A stretch of 64,000 bases of DNA from CAYGYG01 sp964354155. GTDB taxonomy: Bacteria; Hydrothermota; Tepidihabitantia; SM23-42; CAYGYG01. A program made the translations under genes and the position numbers. The stretch lies in assembly GCA_964354155.1 (NCBI GenBank), contig CAYGYG010000005.1, positions 1 through 64,000 on the forward strand, in the 5' to 3' direction. Shown piece by piece: positions 16,279-24,655 of this stretch. The notes beneath the pieces are model-generated. The model saw only the letters and a program-made list of their open reading frames with translations, had not been told where the DNA came from and did no database searches. How positions within the stretch are numbered: the first letter of the stretch is position 1; every line of letters begins with the position of its first letter.

Positions 16279-16824
16279 CTAACCGGCTTTCTGGGCTAGT
16301 GCCAAACCGGCTCGGAAGGCTTTGACATTGAGTTCCTCGGTACCCTTGGGAACCCTCGAGAGAATGGCTGATTCAATCGACTCCTTTGAGACGACGTTGG
16401 TCAGCTGGGCAATGACGCCGAGGGCGACAATGTTGGCGACGAGACTGCGTCCGGCATCTTTCTCCGCCGTCTCGGTGATCGGCAGGGCATAGGTCTTGAA
16501 TTTACCGGGGGGCATTTTAGCGACGTAGGATGAGTCGACCAGGAGGATGCCGTTTTCTTTCAAGTCCTTGCTGTACTTATCACATGACTCCTGAGTCAGC
16601 GCCAGGAGAAAATCGATGTTGACGGCCTTGGGATAATCGATCTCTTCATCCGAAATGATGACCTCGGAACGGCTCGAGCCGCCCCGGGCTTCAGGACCGT
16701 AAGACTGGCTCTGGGTGGCGTTCTTGCCGTCGTATATTGCCGCGGCCTCGGCCAGGATCTTTCCGGCTAGGATCAATCCCTGGCCCCCGGAGCCGCTCAG
16801 TCTGACTTCATACCTGAAAGACAC
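16279..16824 (-). CDS. korC: 2-oxoacid:ferredoxin oxidoreductase, gamma subunit
   Basis: 181 residues from the GTG at 16824, which has GGAGG four bases upstream; the longer frame runs into non-homologous sequence. The family opening YEVRLSGSGGQGLILAGKIL and the QSQSYGPEARGG motif are clear. It is the gamma domain of the KGOR/VOR-type enzyme that converts a 2-oxoacid and CoA to acyl-CoA, CO2 and reduced ferredoxin. It is the last gene of korD-korA-korB-korC. Confidence 0.92.
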   Translation of the reverse strand: MSFRYEVRLSGSGGQGLILAGKILAEAAAIYDGKNATQSQSYGPEARGGSSRSEVIISDEEIDYPKAVNIDFLLALTQESCDKYSKDLKENGILLVDSSYVAKMPPGKFKTYALPITETAEKDAGRSLVANIVALGVIAQLTNVVSKESIESAILSRVPKGTEELNVKAFRAGLALAQKAG

Positions 16825-16876
16825 ATTGACCTCCTGCAGAAGTCGGCGGGTCGGCGAAGCAGAGCCGCTGACTCCG

Positions 16877-17689
16877 CTATTTTGTTCTAACTCGTTCGAC
16901 GAGCTTAAAATACTCCTCGCAAAATTCCGGTCGTTGGATATCATGGAGGACGCCTACGGCGATTTTGCCGGTCCGGTCCGACTCGGGCAGTTTGCGGGCG
17001 GTCTCGATCGGTATGCTGTTCTCCTTGTAAAACTTCAACATATCGACCGCGGAACCGAGTCGATTGGGCCGGCTGTAGTACGTCGGACAGGGCGATAGTA
17101 CCTCGACCAGGGAGAAGCCCTTCTTGCCGATGGCCTTTTCGATCAGCTTGTCAACCTGGGTTGCGTGATAACAAGTACTGCGCGCGACAAATGATGCTCC
17201 GGCCGCGATGGCCAGTCCGGAGATGTCGAAAGCAGGCTCGGCACTGCCGTAGGGTGCGGTGCTGGCCCGCATGCCGAACGGTGTGGTCGGCGAAACTTGA
17301 CCCCCGGTCATGCCGTACGTATGGTTATTGTAGATCAAGACGGTGAGATCAAGGTTGCGGCGGGCCGCATGGATGAAATGATTGCCGCCGATCGCGGTTG
17401 CGTCGCCGTCGCCGCTGATCACGACTACTTTCAATCTCGGCTTGGCCATTTTAAGGCCGGTGGCAAAAGCAATAGCCCGCCCGTGATGGGTGTGAAGGGT
17501 GTTGAAATCAAGATACCCGGGCGTCCTCGAAGAACAGCCGATTCCTGAGACGATGGCCATGTCATCTTTTGGGATCTTGATACGATCGATGGCCCTCAGC
17601 AGGGCCTTGACGATTATGCCGCAGCCGCATCCGGTGCACCAGATGTGAGGGAACTTATCCTGTCTTAAGTATTTTTCATAAGGGAACAT
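16877..17689 (-). CDS. korB: 2-oxoacid:ferredoxin oxidoreductase, beta (TPP) subunit
   Basis: 270 residues. It carries a WCTGCGCGI cysteine motif, the thiamine diphosphate site GDGDAT, and IYNNHTYGMTGGQ. Length and motifs match the 2-oxoglutarate/branched-chain oxoacid branch rather than pyruvate synthase, though substrate choice within the branch is uncertain. It overlaps korA by 14 bp and precedes korC by 52 bp. Confidence 0.93.
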   Translation of the reverse strand: MFPYEKYLRQDKFPHIWCTGCGCGIIVKALLRAIDRIKIPKDDMAIVSGIGCSSRTPGYLDFNTLHTHHGRAIAFATGLKMAKPRLKVVVISGDGDATAIGGNHFIHAARRNLDLTVLIYNNHTYGMTGGQVSPTTPFGMRASTAPYGSAEPAFDISGLAIAAGASFVARSTCYHATQVDKLIEKAIGKKGFSLVEVLSPCPTYYSRPNRLGSAVDMLKFYKENSIPIETARKLPESDRTGKIAVGVLHDIQRPEFCEEYFKLVERVRTK

Positions 17690-18833
17690 TCTTGATCTTC
17701 TCCAGTATTTCGTCCGGGGTCAGCGGGCTGCCGTCAACACGATTCACCTTGATCGGTGTCTGTCTCGTTGCGCAGGCGACTTCATGCGCCATCTGGCCGA
17801 GGTTCATTTCTGGTACCACAAAATGCTTGATGCGCGTTGCGAGCCGGCCCAGCTCGACATCGGGGAAGGGCCACATCACATAGATCTGAAAGAGCCCAAC
17901 TTTTATGCCGAGGGTCCTGGCTTCGCGCATCGCCCGGCGCGCCGAGCGCGCCGACGTACCGAATGCGACGATGCAGATATCGGCGTCTTCAAGTGATTCT
18001 TCTCTAAAAAAGACGATGTCATTCCGGTACCGATCGATCTTACCGTTTATCCGGCGGTAGAGCCGGTCGATCTTGACCGGGTCGTTGGTCGGAAACCCGG
18101 TTTCGTCATGACTGAGACCGGTCACGTTGAAGCGATACCCCGAGCCATAATCGGCCATTGCCGGAATGTCATTGTCCGTGAAACGATAGGGTATGTACTT
18201 TTCCGGGGACTCGGTCGTTCGGGCGCGGTCGACGATGCTGATTTCCGCCGGGCCGGGAATGAGTATTTTCTCGTTGAGGTGACCGAGTACTTCATCGAGC
18301 AGCACGATCACCGGGACGCGGTACTGCTCGGATAGGTTGAAGGCCTTGATGGTCCAGTCGTAGGTCTCGCGCACGGTTGAGGGGCAGACGGCAATGACCG
18401 GATGGTCACCATGCGTGCCCCATCGTGCCTGCTGGATGTCGGCCTGCGAGGGCAGGGTTGGTAGTCCGGTGCTCGGTCCCCCGCGCATCACATTGACCAC
18501 GACGACCGGGACTTCGGCCATGGACGCATACCCAATATTCTCCTGCATCAACGAAAAGCCGGGACCGCTGGTCGCGGTCATTGACTTGACGCCGGCCAGT
18601 GAGGCCCCAATAAGCGCACCCATGGAAGCGATCTCATCTTCCATCTGAATGAACACACCGCCGATCTGCGGCAGGCGTCGAGCGGCACTCTCGGCGATTT
18701 CGGAAGATGGGGTAATGGGATAGCCAGCGAAGAATCGCATGCCGGCAACAAGCGCGGCCTCGGTGCAGGCCTCGTTGCCGGTCATCACCTTGACATTATT
18801 TGGTTTTATGGTCTTATGGTTAGATGGTTTCAT
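17676..18833 (-). CDS. korA: 2-oxoacid:ferredoxin oxidoreductase, alpha subunit
   Basis: 385 residues. The N-terminal pyrimidine-binding domain has GNEACTEAALVAGMRFFAGYPIT and QMEDEIASMGALIGAS, and the rest matches KGOR alpha chains. The first 16 codons (MKPSNHKTIKPNN and on) come from a low-complexity tract and are not homologous to relatives, so the start may be the ATG at 18785 (MTGNEAC). It lies between korD and korB. Confidence 0.92.
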   Translation of the reverse strand: MKPSNHKTIKPNNVKVMTGNEACTEAALVAGMRFFAGYPITPSSEIAESAARRLPQIGGVFIQMEDEIASMGALIGASLAGVKSMTATSGPGFSLMQENIGYASMAEVPVVVVNVMRGGPSTGLPTLPSQADIQQARWGTHGDHPVIAVCPSTVRETYDWTIKAFNLSEQYRVPVIVLLDEVLGHLNEKILIPGPAEISIVDRARTTESPEKYIPYRFTDNDIPAMADYGSGYRFNVTGLSHDETGFPTNDPVKIDRLYRRINGKIDRYRNDIVFFREESLEDADICIVAFGTSARSARRAMREARTLGIKVGLFQIYVMWPFPDVELGRLATRIKHFVVPEMNLGQMAHEVACATRQTPIKVNRVDGSPLTPDEILEKIKNVPL

Positions 18834-18900
18834 GGTTCTTAATCATTCAGTTCCAAAACTATACAACCATCCAACTATCAAGCTATTCAACTATTCTTCT
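18790..18900. repeat. Two adjoining degenerate tandem-repeat tracts
   Basis: On the minus strand, 8-bp units related to TAGTTGGA (TAGTTGAA, TAGCTTGA, TAGTTGGA, TGGTTGTA) run into units related to AACCATAAG that enter the korA 5' end. The tract occupies the korD-korA junction. Confidence 0.5.
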
Positions 18901-19108
18901 CCTTGCGTTCCACTTTCAGGGCAAAATCGGGGCAGTAAATCTCACAGAGCTGACAGCCGGTGCAGGCCTCGAGCTTAACGATGCGGGCCTTGTCTTTGTC
19001 CATAGCCAGCACTTGCTTGGGACAGAAGGCGACGCAGATCTCGCAGCCTTTGCACCAAGTCTCGTTAATAAGAACTTCGAATTTTCTGATTTGGGTATCA
19101 GACGGCAT
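18887..19108 (-). CDS. korD: 2-oxoacid:ferredoxin oxidoreductase, delta (ferredoxin) subunit
   Basis: 73 residues with two [4Fe-4S] motifs, CKGCEICVAFCP and CTGCQLCEIYCP. As first gene of korDABC it supplies the electron-exit clusters of the oxidoreductase. The start codon follows the -10 box by 7 nt, so the operon mRNA should be leaderless. A second, longer korD lies about 1.2 kb away beside a truncated korA. Confidence 0.92.
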   Translation of the reverse strand: MPSDTQIRKFEVLINETWCKGCEICVAFCPKQVLAMDKDKARIVKLEACTGCQLCEIYCPDFALKVERKEKNS

Positions 19109-19115
19109 CCGGGAT

Positions 19116-19143
19116 ATTATAGCAAGAATCTCGGAATAGTCAA
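19116..19143 (-). promoter_or_regulatory. Promoter of korDABC
   Basis: Minus strand: TTGACT, 16 bp, TATAAT, ending 7 nt before the ATG at 19108. It diverges from the promoter at 19177-19204. Confidence 0.8.
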
Positions 19144-19176
19144 TAGCTATTCGCCGGGAATGGATGTGACTGCGTA

Positions 19177-19204
19177 TTGACTTTGTTGTGAATCGAAATA
19201 GAAT
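19177..19204 (+). promoter_or_regulatory. Promoter of the nucleotidyltransferase-like gene
   Basis: TTGACT, 16 bp, TAGAAT; 8 nt to the ATG at 19213 with no Shine-Dalgarno. Confidence 0.75.
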
Positions 19205-19212
19205 TCAAGAAT

Positions 19213-19941
19213 ATGGAAAGAGAATGGTTGCAGTACGTGGACGCCAAGCGGCGTCGCAATCTCCTGATGGTTTTCCAGGAGCTATCGAAGGCACAGGACA
19301 AGAACAACCCCAATTTCATTATTATCGGCGCCATTCCTCTGTTGGTCAGGGGCTATCTTCCCTATGTCGTCCAGTGGGATGTCGATCTGCTGTTCAGAGA
19401 CAGCAACCACCTGCGCGGGTTTGTCGATAAGCCGAAAGCGCCCGGTCTCAAAGTGGTGAACTATGACGATGATTTCATGACAAGCGAGAATATCACCAGC
19501 TTTCACACCGCCTGGTCTTTTTATAAGAGCTGGTTCAATGTCGACTACATATTGAAAGGGAACCTGTTTGACTTCTACGCGAGTAATGTGAACGACCTGG
19601 AGATCTACCGGGACACCATCAAGCTGGACAACGAGAGCTTCGAGATCTCGCTGTTTCTCGCCCACCCGTGGGATATTTTCCTGGAGAAAGCGACTTCACC
19701 AAGGACGGAAAGGGAGATCGAGCTGAAAATCGACATGAGCGTCGATATCCGGCACATCTTCCTGATCTACCAAAAAGAGAAGGAGCGGGCAGAATTCTGG
19801 GACAGGATTGTAACCAAGGCGCGCCGGTTTCAGCTCGAACGGCAATTTAAGAGGAACCTGTTGCGGATTTTCGAACTCAAAGACGAACTTGGCTATGGTG
19901 ACATGCCGACTTCACCTTTCGCGATGGAGCAACTAAGGTGA
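19213..19941 (+). CDS. Hypothetical protein, possible nucleotidyltransferase fold
   Basis: 242 residues, not firmly recognised. FIIIGAIPLLVRGYLP followed by WDVDLLF (D-x-D) recalls the glycine helix and metal-binding Asp pair of MNT/AbiEii-type nucleotidyltransferases. The C-terminal half is charged and helical (YQKEKERAEFWDRIV). It could be a stand-alone nucleotidyltransferase or the toxin of an atypical pair. A leaderless promoter supports expression, and the next small ORF starts 4 bp after its stop. Confidence 0.6.
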   Translation: MEREWLQYVDAKRRRNLLMVFQELSKAQDKNNPNFIIIGAIPLLVRGYLPYVVQWDVDLLFRDSNHLRGFVDKPKAPGLKVVNYDDDFMTSENITSFHTAWSFYKSWFNVDYILKGNLFDFYASNVNDLEIYRDTIKLDNESFEISLFLAHPWDIFLEKATSPRTEREIELKIDMSVDIRHIFLIYQKEKERAEFWDRIVTKARRFQLERQFKRNLLRIFELKDELGYGDMPTSPFAMEQLR

Positions 19942-19945
19942 CGAA

Positions 19946-20146
19946 GTGAGGGATTTTCTTGCCAGTCTGGTTGAGCGAACCAGCGATTTCGGCAATCACT
20001 ACCGTAAATACCTCCAGGCCTTGACCAGGAACCTTGACCACTTGGTGGGTCGGCTTGAGGAGCGGAAAAAACGGGACCAGATCCACATTCTGCATCCGGC
20101 CTATGATTTTGGGTCGGAAACCAGGACGATTACGGAAATGGGATAG
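19946..20146 (+). CDS. Short ORF, probably the N-terminal remnant of a deleted gene
   Basis: 66 residues from a GTG with GGTGA just upstream, coupled to the preceding gene. The first 55 residues look like genuine helical coding sequence (LEERKKRDQIHILHP). The last few codons lie beyond about 20136, in what is the antisense strand of a korA fragment. The ORF therefore seems to have lost its 3' part in the same deletion that truncated korA. Family not recognised. Confidence 0.45.
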   Translation: MRDFLASLVERTSDFGNHYRKYLQALTRNLDHLVGRLEERKKRDQIHILHPAYDFGSETRTITEMG

Positions 20147-20250
20147 CCGGCGAAAAACCGGCAGCCCGCTGCTAAAGCCCCTTCGGCGCACGCGTAGTCG
20201 CCGTCAAGATAGTGGGCGCCAGTCAGCACGCCCTTAGGATCAGCTTTCAT
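20101..20250 (-). pseudogene. Truncated second korA (first ~38 codons only)
   Basis: From the ATG at 20250, with AGGAGCG upstream, the frame encodes MKADPKGVLTGAHYLDGDYA, then CAEGALAAGCRFFAGYPI. This is the 2-oxoglutarate:ferredoxin oxidoreductase alpha-chain N-terminus up to the GYPIT motif. Homology stops near 20136 and 12 unrelated codons lead to a TAG. It lies directly downstream of a second korD, so it is the surviving 5' end of a second kor operon. Confidence 0.8.
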
Positions 20251-20332
20251 GTTTTTCGCTCCTGGTTAGGTGAAAACATCAGGATGTGATTACGGTTGCG
20301 CTGACGTCCTGATCACCGCGTCCTGATGTCCT

Positions 20333-20632
20333 TCAAGACGTTTTCTTATCAGTGGCTGCTTTCACCGGTTCGGTGTCTTCTTTCAGCGTCACGTAGATGG
20401 CGAATTCCGGACAGAGCATCTCGCACAGGTGGCATTCGAGGCAGGCTTGCGGGTTTTTGACCCGCGGGGGATGATAACCCTTGGCGTTGAATTCCGGGGA
20501 CATCTCCAGGGCATCGCGCGGACAGTATTCAACGCAAAAACTACATCCCTTGCATCGATCATTGAATATGTGAACCTCGCCGTTCGGAATTTTTATTTTA
20601 TCCGCATCAAGCGGTTTGCGCCAGTATTTCAT
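20333..20632 (-). CDS. korD: Second 2-oxoacid:ferredoxin oxidoreductase delta subunit (dicluster ferredoxin)
   Basis: 99 residues with CKGCSFCVEYCP and CLECHLCEMLCP cluster motifs and the extended ends of 2-oxoglutarate:ferredoxin oxidoreductase delta chains. The reading frame and promoter are intact, but the next gene is a korA stub, so it has lost its natural partners here. It may be an orphan, or may serve another complex. The GAC..CAGGA repeats in 20270-20330 separate it from the stub. Confidence 0.85.
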   Translation of the reverse strand: MKYWRKPLDADKIKIPNGEVHIFNDRCKGCSFCVEYCPRDALEMSPEFNAKGYHPPRVKNPQACLECHLCEMLCPEFAIYVTLKEDTEPVKAATDKKTS

Positions 20633-20640
20633 AGTCCGTG

Positions 20641-20668
20641 ATTATATGTGAGTATGCTTCCTTGTCAA
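20641..20668 (-). promoter_or_regulatory. Promoter of the second korD
   Basis: Minus strand: TTGACA, 16 bp, TATAAT, ending 8 nt before the ATG at 20632 (leaderless). Confidence 0.8.
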
Positions 20669-20718
20669 TCGGTTTCGCAACAAAATGAGAACTATCTCGG
20701 GGCGTAGGAAGGCGGTTC

Positions 20719-21966
20719 TTACCGCCGGCCGACCGGGTTTCTGATTGCGCCGGCTATTGCCGAAAACGCCGCGGTAGCCGGTGAGGCCAAGTAGACCCGG
20801 GCGCCTTTGCCCAGTTTGCCGATGAAGTTTCGATTGGAGGTCGAAACCATGACTTCACCCGGGGCAAGGATGCCGGGATGGCCTGTTGTACACAGGGCAC
20901 AGCCCGGATTGGTCAGTACGCACCCGGCCTTTAAGAATATGTCGTAAAGCCCGGCCTGGACCGCCTGCCGGGCGACCTCCATTGTTGCGGGGACGATTAT
21001 GGTTCGCACTTTCGCTTTCTTGCCTTTGAGGATCCGGGCCGCGACCTCCAAATCCTCAAGCCGTCCGTTGGTGCAAGAACCGATGAAAACCTGATCGATG
21101 GTCGTCCCGGCGACTTCGGACACATTCTTGACATTGTCCGGCGCATGGGGGCAGGCGATCTGCGGTGCAAGCTTAGAAACGTCAAAGACAAGCATCTCTT
21201 CGTAACGAGCATCTTGATCCGCCGCGATCGGCTTGATGCGATAACCCGAACGTTGGCGCAAGAAACGATAGATGGTGGCATTGGGCTCGATGAAGCCGAT
21301 TTTGCCCGACAGTTCGGTGACCATGCTCGCGACCGTGATCCGACCGGCAAGATTCAGTGCGTCGATGGCTGGTCCGGCAAACTCAATCGCCTTGTAGATG
21401 GCCCCGTCGGTGCGGACAGTCTTGAGAATGCGCAGGATGAGGTCTTTGGCTAAAGTCCATCCGGTCAGCCGGCCGCGGACGATAATTTTGATGGTCTCGG
21501 GCACCCTGAACCAGAGCTTGCCATAGGCCATGCCGGCGACGATGTCGGTGGTTCCGACCCCCGTGGCAAGAGCACCAAACACGCCAAGCAGATTCATGTG
21601 ACTGTCGGTCCCGATGATGACGTCCCAGGGCCGGACCATCCCGCTCTCAAAAAGGATATGCTGGCCGACGCCGGTGTTGACGTCGAAGAGGCGGGCCTTC
21701 TGCCTTCGGGCGAACTCCCGGCAGAGTTTCTGGTTCTGGGCGACTTTTTCGTCGCGGGCCGGGACGTGAAGGTCGAAGGTTATCGCGACTTTGTGGCCGT
21801 CGAAGACTCGCTTATTCCCGAAATTCTCGCGGTATTCCTGTATTACGTTGGGCCCGCCGAAGTCACGCATTGCAACCAAGTCGAGTCTTGCCCAGACACG
21901 CTCACCGACACGGACCCGCCGGCCCGCCGCCCGAGAAAGAATTTTCTCAATGATCGTCTGACCCAT
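20719..21966 (-). CDS. Aconitase/LeuC-type hydro-lyase large subunit
   Basis: 415 residues, the length of 3-isopropylmalate dehydratase or homoaconitase large chains. Three cluster cysteines are visible in GSCTNGR (C298) and NPGCALC (C356, C359), and GTDSHMN and STSNRNFIGKLG bind substrate. The usual second-motif form GCGPC is GCALC here, a common variant. No small subunit (LeuD type) lies in the window, so the substrate (isopropylmalate, homocitrate, citrate or another) is undetermined. The promoter's -10 box ends 9 nt before the ATG and there is no ribosome site. Confidence 0.88.
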   Translation of the reverse strand: MGQTIIEKILSRAAGRRVRVGERVWARLDLVAMRDFGGPNVIQEYRENFGNKRVFDGHKVAITFDLHVPARDEKVAQNQKLCREFARRQKARLFDVNTGVGQHILFESGMVRPWDVIIGTDSHMNLLGVFGALATGVGTTDIVAGMAYGKLWFRVPETIKIIVRGRLTGWTLAKDLILRILKTVRTDGAIYKAIEFAGPAIDALNLAGRITVASMVTELSGKIGFIEPNATIYRFLRQRSGYRIKPIAADQDARYEEMLVFDVSKLAPQIACPHAPDNVKNVSEVAGTTIDQVFIGSCTNGRLEDLEVAARILKGKKAKVRTIIVPATMEVARQAVQAGLYDIFLKAGCVLTNPGCALCTTGHPGILAPGEVMVSTSNRNFIGKLGKGARVYLASPATAAFSAIAGAIRNPVGRR

Positions 21967-21975
21967 GGAGTAGCA

Positions 21976-22003
21976 AGTCTATGCCTAAAGATAATCAAGT
22001 CAA
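21976..22003 (-). promoter_or_regulatory. Promoter of the hydro-lyase gene
   Basis: Minus strand: TTGACT, 16 bp, TAGACT; near-leaderless start at 21966. Confidence 0.65.
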
Positions 22004-22007
22004 CACT

Positions 22008-22035
22008 AAAATGGTTCGGCCCGCCCAACCATTTT
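22008..22035. promoter_or_regulatory. Operator-like inverted repeat between divergent promoters
   Basis: AAAATGGTT (22008-22016) and AACCATTTT (22027-22035), perfect 9-bp arms with a 10-bp spacer. It starts 4 bp from one -35 box and ends 28 bp from the other, a position suited to a shared repressor or activator. Confidence 0.45.
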
Positions 22036-22063
22036 GGCCTTTTTGCAAAATGCGATTCTGGTG

Positions 22064-22091
22064 TTGACTATTCAACCAAAGTGAATAGAAT
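22064..22091 (+). promoter_or_regulatory. Promoter of the DUF362-led operon
   Basis: TTGACT, 16 bp, TAGAAT; 8 nt to the ATG at 22100, with no Shine-Dalgarno. Confidence 0.8.
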
Positions 22092-22099
22092 CTCCTAAG

Positions 22100-23113
22100 A
22101 TGTCCGATGTTTTCTTTCTCGACTTAAGAAAGAAGAAACGGGACAGCTTCACCAATCGACTGGGCAGTTTTCTGAAAAGGTCTGATTTAATGGGCGTTGT
22201 GAAGCCGAAAGAGATAACTGGAATCAAAGTGCATTTTGGTGAGGAAGGTAATGTGAACTACGTGCGTCCCGAATACGTGAAAGTCGTTACCGACCTGGTT
22301 GAAGCCGGGGGCGGGCGGCCCTATCTTACCGATACAACCACCCTTTACGGTGGCCGAAGGTCCAACGCACCGAGCCATCTTGCGCTGGCCAAAGACCACG
22401 GCTTCGATTTCTGCCCGGTTGTCATTGCCGACGGCCTGATCGGCGAGAGCTACGTCGAGAAGAACGGCACCAAGGTTGCCGGTGCAATCGACAAGACCGA
22501 TACCCTGGTCTTTGTCAGTCACTTCAAGGGACATCTCCTTACCGGTTTTGGTGCGACCATCAAGAATATCGGCATGGGTTGCGCATCAAAAGGGGGTAAG
22601 CTTCATCTGCATTCCGAATCCAAACCGTACGTCAACTCCGAAAAATGCACCTTCTGCCTCAAGTGCTATGACTACTGCCGCTTCGGGGCGATCGGTAAAT
22701 CGAAGAAGCATTGCGCCATTGACCCGAAAAAGTGTTCGGGTTGTTGCGGCTGCATGAGCATCTGTCCGGAAAAAGCTGTTGCCTTCTCCTGGGATTCAGA
22801 ATCGGATCATGTTCAGAAGAAAATTGCGCACTATGCTGCGGAGATTGTGAAAGGTAAACGGAATGTCTACCTAAATTTCCTGACCAATATCACTCGCGAT
22901 TGTGATTGTTTCCATACCCGGGAGCCGAAACTCACCGAGGACATTGGCATCATGGCTTCGAACGACCCGGTGGCAGTTGATCAGGCGGCCTGGGACATGA
23001 CCAGGGAGGTCCTGGGGCGTGCGTACCCGGATATCGATCCGGAAATCCAGCTGGGCGAGGGCCAAGCCGCGGGTTTAGGTGAGCGGGTGTACAAAATTAA
23101 GGAGGCTGACTAA
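22100..23113 (+). CDS. DUF362 protein with two [4Fe-4S] clusters
   Basis: 337 residues. A DUF362 fold (GIKVHFGEEGNVNYVRPEYV, HFKGHLLTGFGATIKNIGMG) is interrupted at about residues 180-235 by a ferredoxin-like insert with CTFCLKCYDYC and CSGCCGCMSICP. DUF362 proteins are redox proteins of uncertain function in anaerobes. It leads an operon with the GAF-HD-GYP, cyclase, scpA and barrel genes, whose spacings are 0 bp or 4-bp overlaps. Confidence 0.88.
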   Translation: MSDVFFLDLRKKKRDSFTNRLGSFLKRSDLMGVVKPKEITGIKVHFGEEGNVNYVRPEYVKVVTDLVEAGGGRPYLTDTTTLYGGRRSNAPSHLALAKDHGFDFCPVVIADGLIGESYVEKNGTKVAGAIDKTDTLVFVSHFKGHLLTGFGATIKNIGMGCASKGGKLHLHSESKPYVNSEKCTFCLKCYDYCRFGAIGKSKKHCAIDPKKCSGCCGCMSICPEKAVAFSWDSESDHVQKKIAHYAAEIVKGKRNVYLNFLTNITRDCDCFHTREPKLTEDIGIMASNDPVAVDQAAWDMTREVLGRAYPDIDPEIQLGEGQAAGLGERVYKIKEAD

Positions 23114-24655
23114 ATGGTTGACGGCCGCACGAAATTCATGATCTTCAAGCGAGCCGAGCGCGTCGTCACGAGCGGTCTGAGCTTCGATATCATCCTCGAG
23201 CAGCTCGCCGATCTGGTGATCGAAGTCACCGAGGCAAAGAACTGCGCGGTCTTCATGTCGGACGGGGAAGGCAACCTGCTCCTCAAAGTGCGACGGGGCG
23301 AAATGGACGAGAAGCTCAAGCGGAAACTCATCGAGTGGACATTCAAGACCGGAATCCATATCATGAGCAATCAGCCATCCGGCGAAGCGAAGCTGAAGGA
23401 GTACTTGTTCAACGAGAAAAACATGGTGGTTTTTCCGATAACCTACAAAGAACGGATCGTGGGAATTCTCGAGCTTTCCAATAAGGAAGGCAGTTTCAAT
23501 GACGAGGACCTGGAGATGATCGAGATTTTTGCCTCGGACATGGCCAGTGCCTTCGAGAATTTTCAACTTTACCATCAGATGAACGACAAGATCAGGCGGC
23601 TCGAGGCACTGATTGAAACATCGCTTCACTTTTCTCAGATTCTTGACTTGCAGCGGCTGCTCGACATCATTCTGCGCCGGGCGGAAGAGGTGATGGAAGC
23701 CGAGGCCTCTTCCGTTTTCCAGGTTGACGAGAAGAACCGCGAGCTGTATTTTGTGCTTGCGACCGGCCACAAGGCCGAGGAGGTCAAAAAGATCAGGGTG
23801 CCGTTCGGCCGGGGCGTTGTAGGCTGGGTCTATGAGCACGGCGAACCTCTACTGGTCGCGGACGTCAGCAGTGATCCGCGCTGGTATGGTATTGTCGACA
23901 AGGAGAGCAAATTCATCACCAAGTCAATTCTGGCCGTCCCGCTCAAGGTGAAGGACAAGACGATCGGTGTTGCCGAGGTGCTCAACAAGCGGGGCGGTAA
24001 GTCCTTCACCCAGGAAGACCTGGAGCTTTTCGAGGCGATGGGGCGTCAGATCGCGATCGCGCTGGAGAACGCCAACCTTTATAAAGAGCTGGACGAGCTC
24101 TTCATGTCATCGATCAAGTCGATCGTCGCCGCGATCGACGCCAAGGACCCGTATACCGAGGGTCATTCCAAGCGAGTCGTCGAGTACAGCATGATGATTG
24201 CCAAGGGTATGGACTTCCGGCTTGACGACCTGAAGCAAGTTGAACTGTCATCGATTCTCCATGACGTTGGGAAGATCGGCATACCCGACCGGATTCTGGG
24301 GAAGAAGGGGATGCTGACGAAGAAGGAACGTTTCTACATCGAGAAACACCCGATCATGGGCGCGGAAATCATCAAGCCGATTGAGAAGCTCAAGGACCTG
24401 GTGCCCAACGTGCTCCACCATCATGAACGCTACGATGGCAACGGCTATCCGCTGGGATTGAAAAGCGGCGAGATACCGCTGATCTCGCGCATCATCACCG
24501 TGGCCGATTGCTTTGATGCGATGACTTCGGACCGGCCCTATCGCAAGGCCTTGCCCCTGGATCGGGCGATGGCCGAGATTCGTGACCTGGCCGGTCAGCA
24601 GTTCGACCCGACGGTTTCAGCGGTCTTTCTGCGGGAATACTCGAAGATGCTATGA
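23114..24655 (+). CDS. GAF-GAF-HD-GYP cyclic-di-GMP phosphodiesterase-like protein
   Basis: 513 residues. Two GAF domains (about 10-160 and 165-325) precede an HD-GYP domain with HDVGKIGIPD and HHERYDGNGYP, the metal and GYP signatures. It should hydrolyse c-di-GMP or a related cyclic dinucleotide in response to ligands sensed by the GAF domains. The start codon directly follows the DUF362 stop, with AAGGAGG inside that gene. Placement next to an adenylate cyclase ties two second-messenger enzymes to one transcript. Confidence 0.92.
   Translation: MVDGRTKFMIFKRAERVVTSGLSFDIILEQLADLVIEVTEAKNCAVFMSDGEGNLLLKVRRGEMDEKLKRKLIEWTFKTGIHIMSNQPSGEAKLKEYLFNEKNMVVFPITYKERIVGILELSNKEGSFNDEDLEMIEIFASDMASAFENFQLYHQMNDKIRRLEALIETSLHFSQILDLQRLLDIILRRAEEVMEAEASSVFQVDEKNRELYFVLATGHKAEEVKKIRVPFGRGVVGWVYEHGEPLLVADVSSDPRWYGIVDKESKFITKSILAVPLKVKDKTIGVAEVLNKRGGKSFTQEDLELFEAMGRQIAIALENANLYKELDELFMSSIKSIVAAIDAKDPYTEGHSKRVVEYSMMIAKGMDFRLDDLKQVELSSILHDVGKIGIPDRILGKKGMLTKKERFYIEKHPIMGAEIIKPIEKLKDLVPNVLHHHERYDGNGYPLGLKSGEIPLISRIITVADCFDAMTSDRPYRKALPLDRAMAEIRDLAGQQFDPTVSAVFLREYSKML

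Noticed and set aside
23075..23839. A 254-residue ORF antisense to the GAF-HD-GYP gene
   Set aside because: Long antisense frames are common in this GC-rich sequence; the sense strand has clear GAF domains and a ribosome site, and the antisense protein has no recognisable motifs. The same holds for 25567-26454, 28526-29545 and 30549-31535.
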